This document shows, piece after piece, positions 1 to 4,526 of a stretch of 6,033 nt of DNA. A program made the translations under genes and the position numbers. This DNA comes from Anaerolineales bacterium. GTDB lineage: Bacteria; Chloroflexota; Anaerolineae; Anaerolineales; Villigracilaceae. Location of the stretch: positions 1 through 6,033 of the forward strand of contig WGAD01000128.1 of the NCBI GenBank assembly GCA_015489255.1, read 5' to 3'. The notes under the pieces were generated by a model, which worked only from the letters and a program-made list of their open reading frames with translations, ran no database searches and was not told where the DNA came from. The number at the start of each line of letters is the position of its first letter. The stretch's first letter is position 1.

Positions 1-858
1 GAGGAGAGTGGGGTGTTCGGCGCGGGGTTCCAGCGTGTGCAGCACGTCTTCCAGTGCGGCGGCCATTTCGTTGGCCGTCTGGTAGCGGTCGTCCGGCTCC
101 TTTGCCATGGCTTTGAGGATGATGTTTTGCACCGCGGGCGGAAGGCTGGGGTTGAGCACGCAGGGCAAGGGCAATTCTTCGTGGACGTGCGCCAGGGCGA
201 TCGCCAGCGGGGTATCGGCATGGAATGGAGGCCGACCGGTGACCATTTCGTAAAGGATGACGCCGGTGGCGTAGATGTCGGCCCGGCCATCGACCGGCTT
301 GCCCAGGCTTTGTTCGGGGGCCATATACAACGGCGTGCCCAGGATGGCGCCTGTGGCCGTGAGCTGCGGGGAATTTTCCAGTACTTTGGCCAGGCCGAAG
401 TCGGTCAAGTAGATGTTGCCTTCGCTGTCTACCAGGACGTTGGAGGGCTTGACATCCCGGTGAACGACGCCCTGGCGGTGTGCGTAGTCGAGCGCGGCGC
501 AGATTTGCTGCACGATGCGGATGGATTCTTGCAGAGAGGGCTGGCCTTGCTCGAGGATGTCTTGCAGGGTGCCCGTATCCAGATAGCGCATTGCCATGTA
601 GAGAATGCCGTCTTGTTCGCCAAAGTCGTACACGGGCAGGATGTTCTTGTGCTCAAGGCGGGCGATGGTGCGCGCCTCGTGGATGAAGCGTTGGATGAAA
701 TCCTGGTTGGTGGCGTGGTATTCCGGGATCACTTTCAGGGCTACATAGCGTTCCATCGAGGGCTGGTAGGCTTTGTATACCGTTGCCATGCCGCCCTGCC
801 CGATCTGTGCGATGATGCGATAAGCGCCCAAAGTGAGGCCAATGCGTTTATCGGTCAT
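1..858 (-). CDS. Hanks-type serine/threonine protein kinase, N-terminal 286 residues (3' end outside window)
   Basis: The protein transfers phosphate from ATP to Ser/Thr of unknown targets; the visible part has no membrane segment. Reading the minus strand from ATG 858, the frame stays open to the left edge (286 codons) and shows a full kinase core: Gly-rich loop GQGGMATVYKA (20-30), ATP-binding Lys42 in VALKV, helix-C Glu61, catalytic loop HRDVKPSN (133-140, Asp135), DFG (153-155), APE (180-182), DIYATG (194-199) and the subdomain XI Arg258. All key residues are present, so it should be active; the Arg before the catalytic Asp (RD kinase) suggests activation-loop regulation. An AAAGGA ribosome-binding site (870-865) lies 6 nt before the start. 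The catalytic domain ends near residue 270. What follows (linker, transmembrane helix, sensor or repeat domain) is outside the window, so the signal it responds to cannot be told. It lies 334 bp downstream of the flavoenzyme gene on the same strand, probably as its own transcription unit. Confidence 0.96.
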   Translation of the reverse strand, partial: MTDKRIGLTLGAYRIIAQIGQGGMATVYKAYQPSMERYVALKVIPEYHATNQDFIQRFIHEARTIARLEHKNILPVYDFGEQDGILYMAMRYLDTGTLQDILEQGQPSLQESIRIVQQICAALDYAHRQGVVHRDVKPSNVLVDSEGNIYLTDFGLAKVLENSPQLTATGAILGTPLYMAPEQSLGKPVDGRADIYATGVILYEMVTGRPPFHADTPLAIALAHVHEELPLPCVLNPSLPPAVQNIILKAMAKEPDDRYQTANEMAAALEDVLHTLEPRAEHPTLL

Positions 859-864
859 AAGTCA

Positions 865-870
865 TCCTTT
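865..870 (-). promoter_or_regulatory. Ribosome-binding site of the kinase gene
   Basis: AAAGGA on the minus strand, 6 nt before ATG 858. A second ATG at 865 overlaps this site but is in another frame, which supports 858 as the start. Confidence 0.75.
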
Positions 871-908
871 CCAAGGGCTACAGGGAGGTTGTCTGACGGG
901 CTGGATGG

Positions 909-924
909 AGAGAACAACGTCTCT
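909..924. repeat. Short inverted repeat in the kinase leader
   Basis: AGAGA (909-913) and TCTCT (920-924) form a perfect 5-bp inverted repeat around a 6-nt centre, with a possible extra G-U pair outside. It sits between the candidate -10 and the ribosome-binding site of the kinase gene, so it could be a small leader hairpin or half-sites for a regulator. It is short enough to be chance. Confidence 0.3.
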
Positions 925-938
925 TGTCACTGATGTTC

Positions 939-947
939 AGTATATCA
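939..947 (-). promoter_or_regulatory. Candidate extended -10 promoter for the kinase gene
   Basis: On the minus strand the sequence TGATATACT holds a TG extension followed by TATACT (5 of 6 to the consensus TATAAT), inside one of the few AT-rich patches of the gap. No good -35 is visible; CTTCCA, 16 bp upstream, matches only 3 of 6. The predicted start of transcription lies roughly 75 nt before the kinase ATG. Confidence 0.4.
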
Positions 948-1040
948 AAAGTCGCAGTTTTGGAAGCGGGAAAAAGGCCTGTTTGCCAGCAGCCGAAACC
1001 TGCCGGGGGAGCGCTCAGGGAGTGGAGAACGCCTTGTTGC

Positions 1041-1073
1041 GGGCATCGCCTGGTATAGGCAGCCTTCATGCCC
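1041..1073. repeat. Nested inverted repeat (two-tier hairpin)
   Basis: GGGCAT (1041-1046) pairs with ATGCCC (1068-1073). Inside it GCCT (1048-1051) pairs with AGGC (1057-1060) around a 5-nt loop, with a 1-nt versus 7-nt asymmetric internal loop. No T-run follows on either strand, so it is not a standard intrinsic terminator. It could be an RNA structure in read-through transcripts from the flavoenzyme gene, or chance. Confidence 0.4.
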
Positions 1074-1140
1074 TTCTCGCAGGAAACCGCCGCGCCCACG
1101 GCGGGAAACGCGGTATTCTCTTTACTCCTGCGGGATGCAC

Positions 1141-1160
1141 AAGAAAACGGCGCGCGCGCC
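1141..1160 (-). terminator. Possible weak intrinsic terminator of the flavoenzyme gene
   Basis: Read on the minus strand, the GC palindrome GGCGCGCGCGCC (1160-1149) is followed directly by GTTTTCTT (1148-1141), 33 nt after the flavoenzyme stop codon. The stem is only 4-5 bp and the T-run is interrupted. A second small hairpin, AACCCG/CGGGTT (1187-1192 with 1200-1205), encloses the stop codon itself. Either or both could help end transcription, but neither is strong. Confidence 0.35.
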
Positions 1161-1192
1161 ATCGTCTGTAAAATGTGCGCGTTCTCAACCCG

Positions 1193-2845
1193 TCAAGGGC
1201 GGGTTTTGGGCATGCGCCCGAGCAAAATGCGTTCTTGCAAATGAAAAGGCCATTTGGACAGGTCTTCGGATGGATAAATAGTCAGCGGCGGGCCGTTTTG
1301 CGTTAGCAGATCGGCGGTGCGGCAGCCCAGGATCTGTTTGGCGGCGGCCAGCCCGGATGCCGTCGCTCCGCTGACGCCGTGGCTCAGGGTGCTGGCACCG
1401 CACAAGAAGAGGCCGGGGATCTCGCTGCGCGTAGAGAAAGCGCCCGGCCCCACCTGGCGCGGCGTTTTGGCGATGCCGTATTGGTTGCCGCGCGTGGCGT
1501 TGATGTAGTGCTCGTTGGTCAGCGGCGTGCCCAGGTCCCAAAAGGTGATGTGTTCGCGCAACCCGGGGATGCGGGCTTCCAGGGCGCGGAACATTTTTTC
1601 TGCCAGTTCCTCTTTGAGCGCCAGGTAATCGGCGGGCCGCTGGCCGTGGCGGGTGTGCGCCCATTTCTGGAAGGCCTCGTAACTGACAAAAGCAAAGGCC
1701 TCGCAGGTGTGTTCGCCGTTGTGCATTTTCGAGGGGTCTTTCAGCGTGGTGACGGTGAGGAAGAAGGCCCCGGGTTGTTCGGCATGCAGCAGGTGATCGG
1801 TCAACCCCTGGGCGTACAGGCCGTCCACGTCCTCGTGGTCGTAAAACCAGTAATTGCCGGAATCCAGCCCGGCGGCGCGCAGGTCCATATCGGTGGCGAA
1901 AAACAGGCTGACCGCTGAAACAGAATACTCCAGTCGATCGAGCTTGCGGCGCAGCCGGTGGCTCAGGCGGTCGCGGCCGATCAGGCGGCCAAAGGTCACT
2001 TCGGGGTCGGCGTTGCTGACGATGTAGCGCGCGGTCAGGGTTTCGCCGCTGGCCAGCCGCACGCCAACGGCGCGTCCGTCTTCCAGCAGGATCTTTTCCA
2101 CCTGGGTCTTCAGGCGCAAATCGCCGCCGGCGCGCTTGAGCGCGCGGCTGAAGGCGCGCGGCAGGGCGAAGCCGCCGCCGAGAGGGTAATAGCCGCCGTT
2201 GAAGTAATGGTGGGTGATGCCCGCATGCACAAAAGCGGAGACCCGCGAGGGCGGCAGGCCGTGATCGCCCGATTGCCCGGCCAGCACGCCGCGCAGCACC
2301 GGATCGCGGACGAAGTGGGTGATCAGGTCTTGCCCGCTGCGGCGGGCCCAACGGAGGAGAGAGCCGCTTTCCCCGGCAGCTTGCAGCAGGCGGCCGGGCC
2401 CTTGCGCCCGCCCCAGGCGGCTGAGTCCTTGCATCATGGCTTCGAGGGTGGTCAGGTAGGCCTCAATCCCCCTGGCCTCTTGCGGAAAGCGCTTCTTGAG
2501 CTGCGCGGCCAGCCTTTCGCGGCCTTTGGGGAAGTCGAAACGTTCCTGGCCGATGAAGATATGGTCGTAGCCCTGCGGGTTGAGTTCGCAGAAGGTCAAG
2601 TCTTGCGAAACGCCCAATCCCTCGTAAATGCGGCGTAAGGAACCGCCAGGGTGCAGTTCGCCGATGTAATGCACCCCGGGGCTGAAGCGGTATCCTTCCA
2701 ACGTGAAGGAATGTGTCCAGCCGCCCGGGACCTCGTGCTGTTCACAGACGAGCGTTTTCAACCCGGCCTGGGCCAGGGCGACGGCGGCGGTCAAACCGCC
2801 GGCGCCCGAGCCGATGACGATGACATCATAATCGGTGGCGCGCAT
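1193..2845 (-). CDS. FAD-dependent oxidoreductase of the phytoene desaturase / retinol saturase (CrtI/RetSat/CrtISO) superfamily
   Basis: A 550-residue flavoprotein likely to saturate, desaturate or isomerise double bonds in a polyene or other lipid; the exact substrate cannot be read from the sequence. Seen: N-terminal Rossmann FAD site VIGSGAGGL (10-18), acidic Glu35 at the end of strand 2 for the ribose, EVPGGW (38-43), GVHYIGEL (57-64), and the C-terminal FAD-closing segment GLFLCGASTLSHGVSG (478-493). The stretch NEHYINATRG upstream of the C-terminal motif resembles retinol saturase/carotene isomerase-like members more than classical CrtI. A polar tail of about 50 residues follows the last FAD motif. 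No signal peptide is seen, so it is probably cytosolic or membrane-associated. ATG 2845 is chosen because GAGGAAAGG precedes it by 8 nt and the Rossmann strand starts at once. The longer reading from TTG 2923 would begin inside the -35 box. No carotenoid gene is adjacent. Confidence 0.93.
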   Translation of the reverse strand: MRATDYDVIVIGSGAGGLTAAVALAQAGLKTLVCEQHEVPGGWTHSFTLEGYRFSPGVHYIGELHPGGSLRRIYEGLGVSQDLTFCELNPQGYDHIFIGQERFDFPKGRERLAAQLKKRFPQEARGIEAYLTTLEAMMQGLSRLGRAQGPGRLLQAAGESGSLLRWARRSGQDLITHFVRDPVLRGVLAGQSGDHGLPPSRVSAFVHAGITHHYFNGGYYPLGGGFALPRAFSRALKRAGGDLRLKTQVEKILLEDGRAVGVRLASGETLTARYIVSNADPEVTFGRLIGRDRLSHRLRRKLDRLEYSVSAVSLFFATDMDLRAAGLDSGNYWFYDHEDVDGLYAQGLTDHLLHAEQPGAFFLTVTTLKDPSKMHNGEHTCEAFAFVSYEAFQKWAHTRHGQRPADYLALKEELAEKMFRALEARIPGLREHITFWDLGTPLTNEHYINATRGNQYGIAKTPRQVGPGAFSTRSEIPGLFLCGASTLSHGVSGATASGLAAAKQILGCRTADLLTQNGPPLTIYPSEDLSKWPFHLQERILLGRMPKTRP

Positions 2846-2853
2846 GGGCTTGC

Positions 2854-2862
2854 CTTTCCTCT
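2854..2862 (-). promoter_or_regulatory. Ribosome-binding site of the flavoenzyme gene
   Basis: Purine-rich GAGGAAAGG on the minus strand ends 8 nt before ATG 2845. It decides the start against the upstream in-frame TTG at 2923, which has no such site. Confidence 0.7.
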
Positions 2863-2894
2863 TTGCGGGTGCACAGGTGTCTTTGCGATGAAAA

Positions 2895-2923
2895 ATCTTA
2901 CCATGCGGTCTTTGTCTTGACAA
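2895..2923 (-). promoter_or_regulatory. Sigma-70-like promoter of the flavoenzyme gene
   Basis: On the minus strand TTGTCA (2923-2918, 5 of 6 to TTGACA), a 17-bp spacer and TAAGAT (2900-2895, 4 of 6 to TATAAT), preceded by TGG as an extended -10. Transcription would start near 2888, giving a leader of about 43 nt to ATG 2845. Spacing and match quality make this the best promoter in the window. Confidence 0.65.
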
Positions 2924-2925
2924 AT

Positions 2926-2957
2926 AAAAAAACTCCCCGCTCGTTGAGAGCGGGGAG
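2926..2957 (-). terminator. Strong intrinsic terminator of the lipoprotein gene
   Basis: On the minus strand a perfect 10-bp stem, CTCCCCGCTC (2957-2948) with GAGCGGGGAG (2942-2933), encloses a 5-nt loop and is followed by seven Ts (2932-2926). It lies 13 nt after the lipoprotein stop codon and is a textbook rho-independent terminator. It works in that direction only, since no T-run flanks its other side. Confidence 0.95.
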
Positions 2958-2970
2958 CGACGGGGCCGGG

Positions 2971-4347
2971 TCAGGGCATGGTGCCGTAGGCTTCCATCTC
3001 GTAGGTCAGCTGGGAGAGATCCATGTTGGGGTCGGCGTAGAAGCGGATGCCAAAGTCGGCGGTGCTGCCGGCGGCAATGGCGCTGCCCGTGCGGGTGGCG
3101 CCCATGGCGACCGCCGCGCCAGCGGCATTGCGCAGGACGACGACGATGGTCGCGTCTTCTACGGCGCTGCCGGTGTTGTTGGTGAGCGTGCCCTCAAATG
3201 TGACCAGCCCGTCCGGTGCGGCATTGTTGTCCAGGGCGGTGATGTCCAGCGGGCTGTAGGCGGTGGTCGCGTCCAGCGTCCAGCCAGGATCGGCCTGCAA
3301 GACGAAGGAATCGATGTTCGGCGGGGTGGCGGTTCCGTCGTTTAGCACCGGCCAGATGATGAAATCGAAGCTGGTGGTTTGTTCGGGGAAAAGCGTGCGC
3401 AGCGAGAGATCGAGCGCGCTGGCGTCCACCACGGTATCGTCGCTGGCGTACATGGTGGCGAGCAAGCGGATATCCAGCGGGCGGTTGCTGGTGTTGGTCA
3501 CCTCGCCCACCAGGTGCAGCCGTCCTTGTGCATCCCGGTACACGTACTGGTTGGGCAAGAATTTCATGCTGATCGGCTCGCGTTGGGCGACGGAACGGGC
3601 GTCGATGTAGAAGGTGGAGCCGGCCATTTTGGCATCGCTGTTGGGGTCCACGGGTAATTCGAAGACGAAAGGCCCGGCGTCGTTGGGGTTGAGGTAGCTC
3701 GTGTAAATGGCGGCGGCATTGGCGCTCATCGGCTGCCCGTTGCTATCGAAGAGCAGCGTGGCGAGATCATACACTTCTACCGGCGCGCCGGTCTCGTTGA
3801 CCAGTTCGCCTGTGACGTACACCCGACCATCGGCGCGGGTGATGTTGACGTTGCGGACGGTCAGATCGAGGCGTTGCTGGTCACTTTTTTGTTGACTGAT
3901 GATGATGGCGGAATAACGAAAGCTGGCTGGCAGGGTCTGCGTGGTGCGCCAGCGCAGGGGGGCGCTTTCTCCGGGCATGATCAACCCGGTGAGCGTGCCA
4001 GTTTCCTCGCGGAGAACCAGGTTTTCGCTCTCGTCGTAAATTTCCACGGCAACGACCACGTTATCCACCGGGGCATCCCCACGGTTGGTGACCATGCCGA
4101 TAACGTTCCAATTGCCGTCCGCATCGCGGAAGGCGGCGACGCCGTCCATGGAGACGGTCGCCTGGGGCGGGGCAGCGCCGTCTCCGTTGTCTCCTGCCTG
4201 GGAGCCAGGGTTGCCGTCCGAAGCCGCTGGCGCAGCGGGCTGATCGCCTGCCGGGGTGTCGGGTGACGGGACATTGCAGGCGCTCAGCGCCAGGGCCAGC
4301 AAAAGAAAAACTGCCAGCCCGCTTAGCAAGGTTTTGCGGGTAAACAT
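2971..4347 (-). CDS. Secreted lipoprotein with four tandem FxLYD-like beta-sandwich repeats
   Basis: A 458-residue protein, likely anchored on the outer face of the cytoplasmic membrane; its function is not known. Residues 1-23 form a lipoprotein signal peptide (basic MFTRK, hydrophobic core 7-20) ending in lipobox LSAC with Cys24 as the lipidation site. Residues 25-64 are a Pro/Ala/Gly/Asp-rich linker without structure signals. Four repeats follow, each with a G-x-(V/L)-x-N turn followed by alternating hydrophobic strands: anchors IGMVTNRGDAPVDN (83-96), VTGELVNETGAPVEV (178-192), LVGEVTNTSNRPLDI (279-293) and FEGTLTNNTGSAVED (384-398). This resembles FxLYD/DUF3426-type extracellular domains, though the family name is recalled and not searched. 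No catalytic motif is visible, so binding or cell-envelope scaffolding is likelier than an enzyme. Start ATG 4347 has AGGAG 9 nt upstream. The gene is monocistronic, closed by the terminator at 2957-2926 and divergent from the peptidase gene. Confidence 0.9.
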   Translation of the reverse strand: MFTRKTLLSGLAVFLLLALALSACNVPSPDTPAGDQPAAPAASDGNPGSQAGDNGDGAAPPQATVSMDGVAAFRDADGNWNVIGMVTNRGDAPVDNVVVAVEIYDESENLVLREETGTLTGLIMPGESAPLRWRTTQTLPASFRYSAIIISQQKSDQQRLDLTVRNVNITRADGRVYVTGELVNETGAPVEVYDLATLLFDSNGQPMSANAAAIYTSYLNPNDAGPFVFELPVDPNSDAKMAGSTFYIDARSVAQREPISMKFLPNQYVYRDAQGRLHLVGEVTNTSNRPLDIRLLATMYASDDTVVDASALDLSLRTLFPEQTTSFDFIIWPVLNDGTATPPNIDSFVLQADPGWTLDATTAYSPLDITALDNNAAPDGLVTFEGTLTNNTGSAVEDATIVVVLRNAAGAAVAMGATRTGSAIAAGSTADFGIRFYADPNMDLSQLTYEMEAYGTMP

Positions 4348-4353
4348 AATAAG

Positions 4354-4377
4354 GGTCTCCTGTCTAAAAGGTCTCCG
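4354..4377. repeat. Direct repeat in the lipoprotein leader
   Basis: The 7-mer GGTCTCC (GGAGACC on the minus strand) occurs at 4354-4360 and again at 4371-4377, a period of 17 bp. The copy nearer the gene includes the lipoprotein ribosome-binding site. Possible regulator half-sites, a translational decoy, or chance. Confidence 0.35.
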
Positions 4378-4389
4378 CCCGGTGCGGAA

Positions 4390-4395
4390 ATTATT
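4390..4395 (-). promoter_or_regulatory. Possible -10 element of the lipoprotein gene
   Basis: AATAAT on the minus strand (5 of 6 to TATAAT) lies in the AT-rich patch 4388-4401, an island in a GC-rich surrounding, 43 nt before ATG 4347. No acceptable -35 is found 16-18 bp upstream, so this is weak; a factor-dependent or alternative sigma promoter is possible. Confidence 0.3.
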
Positions 4396-4455
4396 TATGA
4401 CACAGGTTGTCGGCTTTTGTTATCGGCCAAAGGTCATGTTTGGCTGGTCGGGTGA

Positions 4456-4464
4456 TGGTACACT
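4456..4464 (+). promoter_or_regulatory. Candidate extended -10 promoter of the peptidase gene
   Basis: TGGTACACT has a TG extension followed by TACACT (4 of 6 to TATAAT). No good -35 stands 16-18 bp upstream. Transcription would start near 4471 and give a leader of about 56 nt. The element overlaps the left arm of the inverted repeat 4457-4473. Confidence 0.35.
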
Positions 4465-4473
4465 AGAGGTACC
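4457..4473. repeat. GGTAC inverted repeat over the candidate -10
   Basis: GGTAC (4457-4461) and GTACC (4469-4473) form a perfect 5-bp inverted repeat around 7 nt. Arm and centre length suit a dimeric regulator half-site pair, and the position over the -10 would allow repression of the peptidase gene. Confidence 0.35.
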
Positions 4474-4479
4474 GTGTCA

Positions 4480-4497
4480 ATCTGGCGCATCTGGCGC
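4480..4497. repeat. Perfect 9-bp tandem duplication
   Basis: ATCTGGCGC occurs twice back to back (4480-4488 and 4489-4497) in the predicted peptidase leader, 17 nt before its ribosome-binding site. This looks like a slippage duplication or a paired binding site. Confidence 0.6.
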
Positions 4498-4513
4498 CCG
4501 CATTTTCCTGCTG

Positions 4514-4520
4514 AAAGGAG
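4514..4520 (+). promoter_or_regulatory. Ribosome-binding site of the peptidase gene
   Basis: AAAGGAG, nearly the full anti-Shine-Dalgarno complement, sits 6 nt before ATG 4527 and fixes that start. Confidence 0.85.
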
Positions 4521-4526
4521 TTACCC

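Larger units (their letters stand above)
859..1192. other. 334-bp non-coding gap between flavoenzyme and kinase genes
   Basis: No convincing gene lies here. It contains the kinase leader and promoter candidate (right of 858), then several hairpin-forming segments: a bulged stem at 976-994 next to an A5 run at 971-975 (a U-run if transcribed leftward), a nested inverted repeat at 1041-1073, a 6-bp GC stem at 1087-1104 (CCGCCG/CGGCGG) and the candidate terminator at 1141-1160. A 94-codon minus-strand frame (1162-878) crosses the gap but lacks a ribosome-binding site and has a biased, low-complexity composition, so it is not called. Confidence 0.7.
4348..4526. promoter_or_regulatory. Divergent upstream region shared by lipoprotein and peptidase genes
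   Basis: These 179 bp separate two oppositely oriented genes and must hold both promoters. It contains the 17-bp-period GGTCTCC repeat, the AT-rich patch, a GGTAC inverted repeat, a 9-bp tandem duplication and the peptidase ribosome-binding site. No gene is seen inside it. Confidence 0.75.

Noticed and set aside
13..933. Long plus-strand open frame of 306 codons
   Set aside because: It lies opposite the kinase gene, whose minus-strand translation has every kinase motif. The plus-strand product shows no recognisable domain and is a shadow of GC-rich coding sequence.
878..1162. 94-codon minus-strand frame in the gap before the kinase gene
   Set aside because: No ribosome-binding site, its start lies in a terminator-like palindrome, and its end overlaps the kinase promoter candidate.
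1185..2351. 388-codon minus-strand frame overlapping the flavoenzyme gene
   Set aside because: The product is Arg/Pro/Ala-rich low-complexity sequence, out of frame with a clear FAD enzyme on the same strand. It is a GC-rich shadow frame and not a dual-coding gene.
1379..2638. Two plus-strand frames (1379-1918 and 1958-2638) opposite the flavoenzyme gene
   Set aside because: No domain and no ribosome-binding site of note. They arise from third-position GC bias of the real gene.
3874..4266. Plus-strand frame opposite the lipoprotein N-terminus
   Set aside because: The minus-strand signal peptide, lipobox and repeats explain this segment; the plus-strand product has no recognisable features.
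4475..4480. Perfect TTGACA on the minus strand as a -35 for the lipoprotein gene
   Set aside because: At 17 bp spacing the -10 position reads CATCAC, and the better TACCAT sits at a spacing of only 14 bp, so no functional pair is formed.
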